Positions 7,479 through 16,106 of a DNA stretch of 35,562 nt are shown here, piece after piece. Position numbers and translations under genes: made by a program. The notes beneath the pieces are model-generated. The model saw nothing but the letters and a program-made list of their open reading frames with translations, was not told the origin of the DNA and searched no databases. How positions within the stretch are numbered: position 1 is the stretch's first letter; every line of letters begins with the position of its first letter. Source of the stretch: Candidatus Gastranaerophilales bacterium (GTDB lineage: Bacteria; Cyanobacteriota; Vampirovibrionia; Gastranaerophilales; Gastranaerophilaceae); assembly GCA_944325025.1 (NCBI GenBank), contig CALUYN010000017.1, positions 1-35,562 of the forward strand, written 5' to 3'.

Positions 7479-8336
7479 ATGTCAAAAGTCAGTGTTATTA
7501 TTCCTGTTTACAACGTTGAAAAGTTTCTGAAAAAATGTTTGGAAAGTTTAATCAATCAAACATTAAGGGATATTGAAATTATCTGTATCAATGACGGCTC
7601 AACAGATAATTGTTTGTCTATACTCAACTCCTATGCAAAGGATGATAACAGAATAATTGTGCTAAATCAGGCAAATCAAGGGCAATCATGTGCAAGAAAT
7701 GCGGGGTTAGCAATCGCAAAAGGTGAATATATCGGATTTGTAGATTCTGATGACTGGATAGATTTAGATTTTTATGAAAAACTCTATACGGCAGCGAAAA
7801 AATATAATTCAGATATCGCAGCAGCAGGAATTAAAAGACTGCGTCCTTACAAATGGAAATATCACCTCAAAATAGCAAATGAAGAATATACAGAAAACAC
7901 AGACAAAAAATTCTTGCTTTGTGATGTGCCTGACAAATGTTATGTATGGAATAAGATTTATAAAACATCAGAGCTAAAAAAATACAATATTACTTTTGAA
8001 CCTCATGTATTTTTTGAGGACAGATGTTTTACTGCAGAAACTCTTATTAAGCTCAAAGGTCTTGTAACAGTTCCAGATACTTATTACAACTACTGGACTA
8101 ATAACAAATCCACAGTAAAAACCAAATCGCCTAAAAAGTCAAAAGATTCAGAATATACCTACAACAAAATGATGCAATATTTAAAGGATAATAATATTAA
8201 CCTTGACCATTACTTTTTAGACTTAAAAAAAATAAAATTTTTAGGACTTACAATATTAAAAATCAAAACATTTAAAACAAAAAAACAGTATCTTTTGTTT
8301 AACTGTATAAAGTTTGAAATAAAACTCCAGCTTTAA
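7479..8336 (+). CDS. Family 2 glycosyltransferase
   Basis: A 285-residue inverting GT-A glycosyltransferase that transfers a sugar from a nucleotide sugar, probably to a surface glycan. The N-terminal nucleotide-binding half shows SVIIPVYNVEKFL, CINDGSTDN and GEYIGFVDSDDW (the DxD-like metal site). The C-terminal half includes VWNKIYK and FEDRCFTAE, common in EpsJ/CpsI-type enzymes. There is no membrane segment. It is the first of three glycosyltransferase genes in one direction and is clearly paralogous to the second. The acceptor and donor are unknown. Confidence 0.92.
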   Translation: MSKVSVIIPVYNVEKFLKKCLESLINQTLRDIEIICINDGSTDNCLSILNSYAKDDNRIIVLNQANQGQSCARNAGLAIAKGEYIGFVDSDDWIDLDFYEKLYTAAKKYNSDIAAAGIKRLRPYKWKYHLKIANEEYTENTDKKFLLCDVPDKCYVWNKIYKTSELKKYNITFEPHVFFEDRCFTAETLIKLKGLVTVPDTYYNYWTNNKSTVKTKSPKKSKDSEYTYNKMMQYLKDNNINLDHYFLDLKKIKFLGLTILKIKTFKTKKQYLLFNCIKFEIKLQL

Positions 8337-8370
8337 CAAAAATAAAATTTATGATATACTTGCCTCTGTG

Positions 8371-9249
8371 ATGACAAAAGTAAGTGTGATAGTTCCTGTT
8401 TATAATACTGGCAAGTATCTTGAAAGATGTCTTGATACTCTGCTTAACCAAACGCTTTCTGATATTGAAATTATCTGCATTAATGACGGTTCAACCGACA
8501 ATTCATTAGAAATTTTAGATAAAATCAGCAAGTCTGCCCCCCCCCCGAAGCTCCGCATTATCACAACTAAAAATCAAGGCCTATCCTGTGCGAGGAATAC
8601 CGGTATGAGTATTGCACAGGGTGAATACATCGGTTTTGTGGATTCTGATGACTGGGTTGATTTAGACTTTTTTGAAAAGCTTTACAACGCTGCAAAAAAA
8701 TACGACTGCGATATTGCCTGCGCTGATTTTATAAGACAGCATCCGAAAAAACAAAAAATCAGGCTTAATATTACAGAGGAAAAAGTTTACACAAAACCAG
8801 AAGACAAATACCTCGCCTGCAAAACCTATAGAGAAGGCTGCGTCTGGAATAAAATATACAGAACAACATTTTTAAAAGGAATAAACCTTGAATTTATCCC
8901 TAAAATGTATTACGAGGACAGGGATTTTACTGCACGGGCATTGTATTATTCAAACAAACTCGTAACCGTTCCCGGTACTTACTATTATTATTTTGTCAAT
9001 GAAAAATCCATTGTTAAAAAAGGCGGGAACAAACTTCAGGATGAACACTATATTCTTGCCCGCCGGCAGGTGCTTGATTTTATCAAAGAAAAAAATATAA
9101 ACGTTCCTGACGGACTTTACAGAGCCGAGAAATCAAGGTTTAAAATATTTGGCAAAACTCTGTTTTCCATCCGCGAGAGTATTAACACCGAATACATATT
9201 ATTATTCGGGAAAATCAACATTTTTAAGTATAAAAAGAGGGCAAAATGA
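8371..9249 (+). CDS. Family 2 glycosyltransferase with an internal C10 tract
   Basis: A 292-residue paralogue of the preceding gene, with SVIVPVYNTGKYL, CINDGSTDN, GEYIGFVDSDDW, VWNKIY and YEDRDFTAR. A run of ten cytosines at 8537-8546 encodes part of Ala-Pro-Pro-Pro in the loop between two beta strands of the nucleotide-binding domain; the sister gene has no such run. With ten Cs the frame is open. With nine it would stop after about 79 codons, and with eleven after about 67. This suggests a slippage-controlled, phase-variable gene. GTG at 8368 is an alternative start. The last four bases overlap the GT8 gene (ATGA). Confidence 0.92.
   Translation: MTKVSVIVPVYNTGKYLERCLDTLLNQTLSDIEIICINDGSTDNSLEILDKISKSAPPPKLRIITTKNQGLSCARNTGMSIAQGEYIGFVDSDDWVDLDFFEKLYNAAKKYDCDIACADFIRQHPKKQKIRLNITEEKVYTKPEDKYLACKTYREGCVWNKIYRTTFLKGINLEFIPKMYYEDRDFTARALYYSNKLVTVPGTYYYYFVNEKSIVKKGGNKLQDEHYILARRQVLDFIKEKNINVPDGLYRAEKSRFKIFGKTLFSIRESINTEYILLFGKINIFKYKKRAK
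8537..8546 (+). repeat. C10 homopolymer tract inside a glycosyltransferase
   Basis: Ten consecutive cytosines in an otherwise AT-rich coding region. See the finding on phase variation. Confidence 0.9.
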
Positions 9250-10154
9250 CAAAAATTAATGTATGCATTTCCTGCGATGAAAATTATGCAAAATACGCCT
9301 CCGTTGTAATCGCATCTATATTGTATAATGCGCAAGATGAGGATTTTTTGCATTTTTATGTTTTGGACGGCGATATTTCATCCGAAAGTAAATCGAAAAT
9401 TTTAAGCCTCACAAAAATTAAACCCTGCGAAATTGATTTTATAAAAGTTGACGAAACAAAGCTTGAAATTTATAAACAGATAAATACTCATGAATATATC
9501 ACGCTGCCTACTTATTACAGGCTGATATTATCAGAACTTTTGCCTGATGTGGATAAAATAATTTATCTTGACTGCGATACTGTTGTCAACACCTCGTTAA
9601 AAGATTTATTTGAAACAGATTTGGCAGAAAACATTATAGCAGGTGTCTTAGATGCCAGAGTAAAACATAAAAAGAAATGGAAAAACTCCAAATATATTAA
9701 TGCAGGAATGGTTGTTTTCGATCTTGACAAAATACGTAAGGAAGATATTGAACAAAAATTTGTACAATTCACAAAAAATAATCCTGAAAAAATTGAAACA
9801 GGAGATCAGGATATTATAAATTACACGCTTGAAGGTAGAATAAAAATCCTGCCCGATGAATGGAATGTACAGGTAAGCGGATTTGCAAGCAGAACATCTT
9901 TCACAAAACGTCCGAAAATTATACATTATATAGGCTATTACAAACCATGGGTATTCGGCTCCTGTACATTTTTTAAAGATTTGTATTTTAAATATCTACA
10001 GCTGACTCCATGGGCTTTAACAGAAGAACAACAAAAACACTGGTATGATGAAAACAAAAAAGCTAGCCGTAAAAATTTTTGGAAAAAACGTCCGCTGTGT
10101 TTTCTCAACCCTAAATACTGGTATGCATTTTATTGTTCATATATTAAACAATAA
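9246..10154 (+). CDS. Family 8 glycosyltransferase (LPS glucosyl/galactosyltransferase type)
   Basis: A 302-residue retaining GT-A enzyme. It begins NVCISCDENYAKYASVVIAS, has the metal-binding DCD at residues 109-111 (IIYLDCDTVV), YINAGMVVFDL, a DQDIIN block and HYIGYYKPW. These are the standard GT8 blocks of WaaJ/RfaI-type and related galactosyltransferases. It overlaps the preceding gene by 4 nt, so translation is coupled. Together with the two GT2 genes it forms a small glycan-building unit. Sugar donor and acceptor are not evident. Confidence 0.93.
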   Translation: MTKINVCISCDENYAKYASVVIASILYNAQDEDFLHFYVLDGDISSESKSKILSLTKIKPCEIDFIKVDETKLEIYKQINTHEYITLPTYYRLILSELLPDVDKIIYLDCDTVVNTSLKDLFETDLAENIIAGVLDARVKHKKKWKNSKYINAGMVVFDLDKIRKEDIEQKFVQFTKNNPEKIETGDQDIINYTLEGRIKILPDEWNVQVSGFASRTSFTKRPKIIHYIGYYKPWVFGSCTFFKDLYFKYLQLTPWALTEEQQKHWYDENKKASRKNFWKKRPLCFLNPKYWYAFYCSYIKQ

Positions 10155-10180
10155 ATTAAATTTTATGGTATTATTTTTAT

Positions 10181-11449
10181 ATGGATAGAAAAATTAAAAT
10201 TGGATTGATAGGCCTCGGAACAGTAGGCTCAGGAGTTTTCAAAACTCTAAGAAACTTTGATAACGTAGAAGTTGTAAAAATTGCAGTTAAAAATATTAAC
10301 AAAAAACGCGATATAGAAGGTCTGGACAATTCCATTCTGACAGATAACGCTTATGACGTAGTGAACAACCCTGAAATCGACATTGTTGCAGAACTCGTCG
10401 GCGGAATTGAACCTGCGTTTGATTTGATTTCAACCGCAATAAAAAACGGCAAACATATTGTAACCGCTAACAAAGAACTTCTTGCCAAACGCGGAGAAGA
10501 TATCTTTAAACTTGCCGAACAATATAACAGAGTAATTCTCTACGAAGCCGCAATTGCAGGCGGAATTCCTATTATCATGCCTGTTAAAACAATTCTTGCA
10601 GGCAACAAAATCACTCACATTGAGGCAATTCTGAACGGTACAACAAACTACATTCTGACAAAAATGGATGTACAAAAAGCTTCGTATACAGATGTACTAA
10701 AAGAGGCACAGGAACTCGGATACGCAGAAGCTGACCCGACAGGAGATGTAGAAGGCTTTGATGCAGCTTACAAAATTGCAACTCTTGCCTCAATCACCTT
10801 CCATAAACGAATTGATATCCAAAAAGTTTACAGAGAAGGTATTACAAAAATCCGTGCTAAAGATATGGAAGCTGCAAACGATTTAGGATACAAAATTAAG
10901 CTTATTGCATCAGCAAATATTGATGAAAACGGGGATGCAGATGTAAGGGTTCATCCAATGCTTGTATCAAAAAAATCAACTCTTGCACATATAGATTATG
11001 TAACCAATGCAGTTATGCTAAAAGGCCATCCTGTCGGGAGCATAACCCTTTCAGGCCCGGGAGCCGGAGAATTTCCGACAGCAAGCTCCGTTGTTGGCGA
11101 TATCTTAGCAATAGCTGCAGAAATAGGTAAATCAGATTATATATTACCTATGATGAGATGTAAGCATAATTCAGCCGCGCACATGCTTGATATCTCAGAA
11201 ACCATAAATAAATATTACATTTCAATCCACGCGAAAAACAACAAAGGCGTTATAGGCAAAATCGGAACAATCTGCGCAGATAACGACATCAGCCTTGCAA
11301 GTATCGTCCAACGCTGCGTTTCTGAAGATAATACAGCAGATATTACGGTCATAACCGAACTTGTAAAAGAAAAAAATATGCAAAACGCAATAAAATTGAT
11401 TGAACAAGACGGAAATACGGTTGAAAATCTGATAAGAGTGCAGGTTTAG
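10181..11449 (+). CDS. hom: Homoserine dehydrogenase
   Basis: A 422-residue cytosolic enzyme that reduces aspartate semialdehyde to homoserine on the route to threonine and methionine. The N-terminal Rossmann motif GLGTVG is at 11-16. The catalytic and substrate region is visible as VTANKELLAKRG, AAIAGGIPII, NGTTNYILTKM, and EADPTGDVEGFDAAYK. A C-terminal ACT domain (about 350-422, ISIHAKNNKGVIGKIG) suggests allosteric control by an amino acid, usually threonine. Length is typical of the monofunctional enzyme; no aspartokinase is fused. It starts 27 nt after the GT8 gene with no clear ribosome site, so it may be the last gene of that operon or start separately. Confidence 0.97.
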   Translation: MDRKIKIGLIGLGTVGSGVFKTLRNFDNVEVVKIAVKNINKKRDIEGLDNSILTDNAYDVVNNPEIDIVAELVGGIEPAFDLISTAIKNGKHIVTANKELLAKRGEDIFKLAEQYNRVILYEAAIAGGIPIIMPVKTILAGNKITHIEAILNGTTNYILTKMDVQKASYTDVLKEAQELGYAEADPTGDVEGFDAAYKIATLASITFHKRIDIQKVYREGITKIRAKDMEAANDLGYKIKLIASANIDENGDADVRVHPMLVSKKSTLAHIDYVTNAVMLKGHPVGSITLSGPGAGEFPTASSVVGDILAIAAEIGKSDYILPMMRCKHNSAAHMLDISETINKYYISIHAKNNKGVIGKIGTICADNDISLASIVQRCVSEDNTADITVITELVKEKNMQNAIKLIEQDGNTVENLIRVQV

Positions 11450-11478
11450 ATAATTATAAAACCAATTTACGAAAACAA

Positions 11479-11508
11479 CTAACCCCTAAAATCAGTTTTA
11501 GGGGTTAG
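11479..11508. terminator. 13-bp hairpin between convergent hom and EF-hand genes
   Basis: CTAACCCCTAAAA (11479-11491) and TTTTAGGGGTTAG (11496-11508) are perfectly complementary with loop TCAG. No long T run follows on the plus strand; on the minus strand TTGTTTT follows. It is likely a bidirectional terminator. Confidence 0.65.
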
Positions 11509-11529
11509 CTCAATATTATATCGGATTAT

Positions 11530-12258
11530 TTAAATTTCTTCTCCGTCTTTTGTTTTGTCAGGAGTGGATACAGCCTGTTCTACTGGAGTATTAGGAAGAG
11601 CTTCGGTATTTGGATGGTCTGGATTAATTGCTCGTCCGTCTGCGTTTTTTTCAGGAGTGGACATCTTAGTTGGTGGCGTATTTACAGTGTCAGTTGGTGG
11701 TTTTTGCATTTCTTTTGCTTCTTTTGCTTCTTTTGCAGCATTTAAACGCGCCTCAAACATACTCCTAAACTCATCAATATTCATTGATACATCATCTCCC
11801 GCAAATCGTTTGAATTCTTCAAACTTAGCATCGAGATAATCCGCAATATTGTCATAACCTGCAGGAAGCTCACCGCTGTTCATATATTCAGCAACAATAC
11901 TATCAGTATATTCCTTTGCAGAAACTTTCAGGTCGCCATCTGTATCTAGCGCTTTAAAATTTTCCACTATGGCATCTTTTTGGGAATTTTCGCTTACTTG
12001 CCCCGCTAGAGGTTCATTGTTAACTTCTTTTCCAGTATCGTTTACTTGGGCTAAAGATTGACCTGATTCTACTATCAAACCTTGGATATACATTTTATCC
12101 TCATCAGATAGCTTTTTCCCATTAAGCATACCACTATTAAAAATAGAAGTTAATCGAGATAGTTCGTTTTGAGTATCAACCTTTATTGCGTCCCCACCCA
12201 GAGCAGCAATTGCTTTAATTGCACTTTGTAAATTGTTTGGTCCATCAACTTGTGACAT
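11530..12258 (-). CDS. EF-hand calcium-binding protein
   Basis: A 242-residue protein with no signal peptide or membrane segment. Residues 105-116 form a canonical EF-hand loop, DTDGDLKVSAKE, with acidic ligands at positions 1, 3, 5 and 12. A weaker second site follows (GDDVSMNIDEF). The tail (about 170-242) is disordered and rich in Pro, Thr, Lys and Asn. ATG 12258 is chosen because AAGGAGATTATT is ideally placed; the frame extends 11 codons upstream without a ribosome site. Calcium-dependent binding is expected, but the partner is unknown. It stands alone on its strand, with hom convergent. Confidence 0.8.
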   Translation of the reverse strand: MSQVDGPNNLQSAIKAIAALGGDAIKVDTQNELSRLTSIFNSGMLNGKKLSDEDKMYIQGLIVESGQSLAQVNDTGKEVNNEPLAGQVSENSQKDAIVENFKALDTDGDLKVSAKEYTDSIVAEYMNSGELPAGYDNIADYLDAKFEEFKRFAGDDVSMNIDEFRSMFEARLNAAKEAKEAKEMQKPPTDTVNTPPTKMSTPEKNADGRAINPDHPNTEALPNTPVEQAVSTPDKTKDGEEI

Positions 12259-12575
12259 AATAATCTCCTTTTCTCTTAATACTTCACTCATGTTTAATTA
12301 AAAATAACTTATGCTTTTATAAAGTATTTTTACCGGAAACAATTGCCCTATCGCTATCCTATCCTAACCAATCCTATGAAGAGTATATCAAGAGTTTCAG
12401 GCGTTTTAAATTCGTTTTTACATTTCGTTACATTTGAAATCCACACAGTTATGATTGGTGGGAACGCTTTGCTTATCCCACCCTACTATTCTATCGTTTA
12501 GGATTTAGGAGAGGGAAAATTTACTCCCTTCTCCTTGCGAAGGAGAAGGGGCGGGGACGAGGTCGATTAATCCAT
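12259..12575. other. Intergenic stretch with two palindromic repeats, no gene
   Basis: I see no coding frame. Two hairpin-forming repeats are present: GGTGGG (12457-12462) with CCCACC (12477-12482), and CCCTTCTCCTT (12526-12536) with AAGGAGAAGGG (12540-12550). The latter continues into a GC-rich tail (GGCGGGGACGAGGTC). These look unlike the AT-rich flanks and belong to dispersed repeat types. Confidence 0.6.
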
Positions 12576-12610
12576 AAAAAAATTCCCGCTCAAGTCAAGC
12601 GGGAATTTTT
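12576..12610. terminator. Terminator after the GGGtGRT gene
   Basis: AAAAATTCCCGCT and AGCGGGAATTTTT form a 13-bp stem with loop CAAGTCA, followed by T/A runs on both strands. Confidence 0.85.
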
Positions 12611-12630
12611 ATTTTTGTATGTATAATTTA

Positions 12631-13635
12631 CTATTTGCGAAGCGCACCGTCAACTGCTACTGCAACAGCTACTGTTGCACCTACCATCGGATTGTTGCCC
12701 ATACCGATGATACCCATCATTTCTACGTGCGCAGGAACTGATGAAGAACCTGCAAATTGAGCATCTCCGTGCATTCTTCCCATAGTATCTGTCATACCGT
12801 AAGAAGCAGGGCCTGCTGCAACGTTATCAGGGTGCAATGTTCTTCCTGTACCGCCGCCTGATGCTACTGAGAAGTATTTTCTGCCGTTTTCCCAGCACCA
12901 TTTTTTGTAAGTACCTGCTACAGGGTGTTGGAAACGTGTCGGGTTAGTTGAGTTACCTGTAATAGAAACGTCAACACCTTCTTTAATCATAATTGCAACG
13001 CCTTCTGATACATCATCAGCACCGTAGCATCTGATTTCGCCTCTTTCGCCTTCTGAAAATCTCTGTTCCTTAACTACTTTTAACTCACCTGTTTTGTAAT
13101 CATATTTTGTTTCAACAGATGTAAAGCCGTTAATTCTAGAGATTAAGTAAGCAGCGTCTTTACCTAAACCGTTCAAGATAACTCTCAAAGGATTTTTTCT
13201 TACTTTATTAGCGTTTCTTGCAATACCTATAGCACCTTCAGCAGCTGCGAAAGATTCGTGGCCTGCTAAGAAGCAGAAGCATTGAGTTTCTTCTCTCAAA
13301 AGCATTGCAGCCAAATTACCGTGGCCTAAGCCAACTTTTCTTGTGTCGCCTACAGAACCAGGTACACAAAAAGCTTGCAAGCCTTCACCAATTAAACTTG
13401 CAGCTTCAGCAGCGTCTTTAGCCTGTTTTTTAAGTGCAATAGCAGCACCTAAAGTATAAGCCCAAACAGCGTTTTCAAACGCGATAGGCTGAATTCCTTT
13501 AACAATAGCTTCAACGTCAATACCGTTTGATTTGCAGAGTTCCTGAGCTTCTTCTAAAGATTTGAAGCCGTATTCAGGTAACAATTTATTCAATTTAGCC
13601 TGACGTCTGTCTTGTCCTTCAAATTTTACTGTCAT
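12631..13635 (-). CDS. GGGtGRT-family protein (partner of a NifU-like scaffold)
   Basis: A 334-residue protein of the family named after its motif, seen here as GGGTGRT at residues 260-266 (SVASGGGTGRTLHPDN). Other blocks are CVPGSVGDTRKVGLGHGNLAA, CFLAGHESFAAAEGA, and a Gly/Ala/Val-rich C-terminus (MGIIGMGNNPMVGATVAVAV). The biochemical function is unsettled. Its genes usually sit next to an IscU/NifU-like protein in anaerobes, as here, so a role in iron-sulfur or metal handling is inferred. Conserved Cys90, Cys120 and Cys121 could be relevant. It is the second gene of the pair, separated from the first by a 110-nt spacer filled with palindromic repeats. Confidence 0.9.
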   Translation of the reverse strand: MTVKFEGQDRRQAKLNKLLPEYGFKSLEEAQELCKSNGIDVEAIVKGIQPIAFENAVWAYTLGAAIALKKQAKDAAEAASLIGEGLQAFCVPGSVGDTRKVGLGHGNLAAMLLREETQCFCFLAGHESFAAAEGAIGIARNANKVRKNPLRVILNGLGKDAAYLISRINGFTSVETKYDYKTGELKVVKEQRFSEGERGEIRCYGADDVSEGVAIMIKEGVDVSITGNSTNPTRFQHPVAGTYKKWCWENGRKYFSVASGGGTGRTLHPDNVAAGPASYGMTDTMGRMHGDAQFAGSSSVPAHVEMMGIIGMGNNPMVGATVAVAVAVDGALRK

Positions 13636-13670
13636 TTTATTTTCCTCTTAATTTTTATATTTTATTACTG

Positions 13671-13741
13671 AGATCCTGAAACACGGAGGTCAATCCGACA
13701 TTCAGGATGACATGTCATTCCGAATTTATTTCGGAATCTCC
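13671..13741. repeat. Two back-to-back palindromic repeats inside the GGGtGRT/NifU-like gene pair
   Basis: Copy one pairs GATCCTGAA with TTCAGGATGACA (13672-13713). Copy two pairs TCATTCCGAA with TTCGGAAT (13714-13741). Both belong to the dispersed family A/B repeats seen at 6643, 32456 and 33533-33669. They fill most of the spacer between the two genes and could affect the level of the downstream message. Confidence 0.75.
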
Positions 13742-13745
13742 TTTA

Positions 13746-14450
13746 CTATTCCACTCTCGGATCAATCTTCTTCACAGCTTCAGCAAATCTGCCGTAAGTG
13801 CTTGTGAATTTTTCAAGAGCTTCTTTCGGGTCAACGCCTTTTTTAACAGCGTCCATAAATTTGCCCATGTGAACAAATTTGTATCCAATGATTTCGTCAT
13901 TTTTATCAAGACCGAGTTCAAGAACGTATCCTTCAGCTAGTTCAAGATATCTCGGGCCTTTTTGTTTAGTTGAATAAATTGTACCAACCTGTGAGCGAAG
14001 TCCTTTTCCTAAATCTTCAAGACCTGCACCAACCGGTAATCCGTTGTCTGAGAAAGCTGTTTGAGTTCTGCCGTAAACGATTTGGAGGAACAATTCTCTC
14101 ATAGCAACGTTGATAGCGTCGCAAACAAGGTCTGTATTCAAGGCTTCAAGGATTGTTTTACCTGGAAGGATTTCACCTGCCATAGCAGCAGAGTGAGTCA
14201 TACCTGAACAGCCTATAGTTTCAACAAGTGCTTCTTGAATGATACCGTCTTTAACGTTAAGAGTTAATTTACAGGTACCTTGCTGCGGAGCACAGCATCC
14301 GCATCCGTGAGTCAAGCCTGAAATTTCTTTAATTTCTTTAACTTTAGTCCAATCACCTTCTTGAGGGATAGGAGCAGGCTCGCCTTTAACGCCGCGTTTT
14401 ACGCAGCACATTTCTTCTACTTCTTTTGTGATTTGTATACGATCCAACAT
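13746..14450 (-). CDS. Iron-sulfur cluster assembly scaffold-like protein (IscU/NifU-type)
   Basis: A 234-residue cytosolic protein with an IscU-like core. Cys residues stand at 50, 52, 53 and 60 (THGCGCCAPQQGTC), Cys81 in ETIGCSGMTHSAAMAGEILP, which corresponds to the IscU central Cys block, and Cys110 in DLVCDAIN. It is longer than classical IscU (about 130 residues), with an extra C-terminal region (about 150-234). This form is the usual neighbour of GGGtGRT proteins. The start is set by AAGGGAG about 8 nt upstream. It is likely transcribed with the GGGtGRT gene and presumably acts in cluster assembly or delivery; no cysteine desulfurase is nearby. Confidence 0.88.
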   Translation of the reverse strand: MLDRIQITKEVEEMCCVKRGVKGEPAPIPQEGDWTKVKEIKEISGLTHGCGCCAPQQGTCKLTLNVKDGIIQEALVETIGCSGMTHSAAMAGEILPGKTILEALNTDLVCDAINVAMRELFLQIVYGRTQTAFSDNGLPVGAGLEDLGKGLRSQVGTIYSTKQKGPRYLELAEGYVLELGLDKNDEIIGYKFVHMGKFMDAVKKGVDPKEALEKFTSTYGRFAEAVKKIDPRVE

Positions 14451-14526
14451 TTTCTATACTCCCTTCGGTTATATACAAGTCTATTGTACCTGCTGAAAGG
14501 AGCCAGTCAAGATAAACAAATAAGTC

Positions 14527-14736
14527 TTATTTTTTAGAAGTCAAAATTCTCACAGCTTCTTTGTAATAATTCTCAATCGCCTGTTTAATTATTTTAATAT
14601 CACAATAGTTAACATTTTCATCGGAAGCTTTTTTTACTACCTGAAAAGATTTTTTTTCACAAATGCCGACATGTTTGTTTGTATGATTAACCTTTTTAGG
14701 TACAAAACCGTTAAAAGATACTTTATTTACTGACAT
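14527..14736 (-). CDS. Small protein with N-terminal VSFNGF motif
   Basis: A 69-residue basic protein that I do not recognise. It starts MSVNKVSFNGFVPKK and has no signal peptide or membrane segment. The short V/I-S-F-x-G motif also appears at the N-terminus of the 26691 protein and is a pattern I associate with Gastranaerophilales proteins. The ribosome site AAAAGGAATGGTCT is good. It is monocistronic between the signalling operon and the NifU-like gene. The function is unknown. Confidence 0.65.
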   Translation of the reverse strand: MSVNKVSFNGFVPKKVNHTNKHVGICEKKSFQVVKKASDENVNYCDIKIIKQAIENYYKEAVRILTSKK

Positions 14737-14911
14737 AGACCATTCCTTTTCTTAACTTTTCTGTAACATAAATATTAAATCAAAAAATATAAAATTTTGC
14801 GTTATTACCCCGATACCGTATACTGAAAAACAAGCTAATAAAGCTGTACTCAAATAGTTTAGGCACAACTTTACAATTCTTTACAGGTAAATACAAATGT
14901 TATAAATTATT

Positions 14912-15445
14912 TTACCAGTCTGATGATACCATATCATCTTCTTCATCCTGGAGCGCAGACAAATCTCTATGTCCTGTGCTGTCAAAGTCTTCCGGAAGCA
15001 TATCATCATCAGGCCATACTGTATCGTCGTCAAACCTGCTTGAATTCAAATTTTGGCTTGCTGATAAGTCAGAATTTGATAAATCAGTTTCCGACAAAAT
15101 ACATCCTGCCATGTCAGAGTCAGAAAAATTGCAATATGTCATAGACGCATAACTGCAATCAGCACCTGTCAGCAATGCATCAGTAAAATCGCATTCCAAA
15201 ACTCTTGCGCGGGTAAAATCTACAGATGTTAAATCTGCGTTTGTAAAATTAACAAGAGATAAATTGCAATCAGCAAATGAACTTGAATTTAAATCCGCAT
15301 CGGAAAAATCAATTTCAGATAAGTTTATACCGGAAAAATCAACCTCGGATAAATCAACTTCTTCCTGTTCAACTTTCCATTCATTAAATTTTTCGGGGTT
15401 TTTTCTTAATAATTCAATTAATTCTTCCTTTGTGTAATCAATCAT
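14912..15445 (-). CDS. Pentapeptide-repeat protein
   Basis: A 177-residue protein with a right-handed beta-helix of pentapeptide repeats from about residue 31 to 138. It reads A(D/N)L/F-type units such as DLSEV DFSGI NLSEI DFSDA DLNSS. The first 28 residues are a helical cap (TKEELIELLRKNPEKFNEW), and the last 35 are strongly acidic (DDDTVWPDDDMLPEDF). No signal peptide. Such proteins act as DNA mimics or binding scaffolds, and the acidic surface fits either role. It is the last gene of the signalling operon, 26 nt after the second response regulator, so it may be an output or partner of that system. Confidence 0.88.
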   Translation of the reverse strand: MIDYTKEELIELLRKNPEKFNEWKVEQEEVDLSEVDFSGINLSEIDFSDADLNSSSFADCNLSLVNFTNADLTSVDFTRARVLECDFTDALLTGADCSYASMTYCNFSDSDMAGCILSETDLSNSDLSASQNLNSSRFDDDTVWPDDDMLPEDFDSTGHRDLSALQDEEDDMVSSDW

Positions 15446-15471
15446 GATTTATAAATTCTCCTTATTTTTTC

Positions 15472-16083
15472 TTATTTTACTAAATCTGTCTGCATAGCAA
15501 CAAGCACTGCCTGAGTTCTGTTTTCTACCTTTAATTTTTTATATATACTGTTCAAATGTGTCTTTATCGTAACCTCTTTCACAAACATTTTGTCTGCTAT
15601 CTGTTTATTACTTGCCCCTTTTGATATCATTTGTAACACTTCTTTTTCTTTTGAGGTTAAAATATCGGCAGACAGGGCATTTTCTCCAGTCCAGGCTGTT
15701 TTAGCATTTCTTTTAGAACGTCTTAAAACAGCTTCCATTCTGGCTAAAAGGTTGGGTAAAATAAAGGGTTTTACAATGTAATCGTCTGCCCCGATTTTCA
15801 AACCGAAAATCATTTTTCTGTCATCGCTCACAGATGAAAGCATTATAACAGGCAGGTCTTTTGTTTTTTCTGAGGATCGGATAGCTTTTAAAGTTTCCCA
15901 TCCATCCATATTAGGCATAATATCATCAAGAAGAACAATGTCAAATTTATTACTTTTAGAAAGTGCTTTCAATGCTTGAACACCGTCGCCGGCTGCTGTT
16001 ACTTCATACCCGTAAAACGGCAGAGCATCTTTTAAATATTTGGAATTATCATCAACGAGTAAAACACTTGTTAATTCAGACAT
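15472..16083 (-). CDS. Response regulator, REC plus LuxR-type HTH
   Basis: A 203-residue two-domain regulator. The receiver has acidic pocket Asp11/Asp12, phospho-acceptor Asp54 (LLDDIMP), Ser82/83 and Lys105 (IVKPF). The LuxR/GerE helix-turn-helix covers about 137-198 (LTSKEKEVLQMISKGASNKQIADKM). The receiver resembles OmpR-type receivers (GADDYIVKPF, LLARMEAVLRR) while the DNA-binding domain is LuxR-type, an uncommon pairing. AAAGGACG precedes the start. It lies 23 nt after the other regulator gene. No histidine kinase is encoded in the window, so its phosphodonor is unknown. Confidence 0.92.
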   Translation of the reverse strand: MSELTSVLLVDDNSKYLKDALPFYGYEVTAAGDGVQALKALSKSNKFDIVLLDDIMPNMDGWETLKAIRSSEKTKDLPVIMLSSVSDDRKMIFGLKIGADDYIVKPFILPNLLARMEAVLRRSKRNAKTAWTGENALSADILTSKEKEVLQMISKGASNKQIADKMFVKEVTIKTHLNSIYKKLKVENRTQAVLVAMQTDLVK

Positions 16084-16106
16084 CGTCCTTTTATTCCTTT
16101 AAATTA

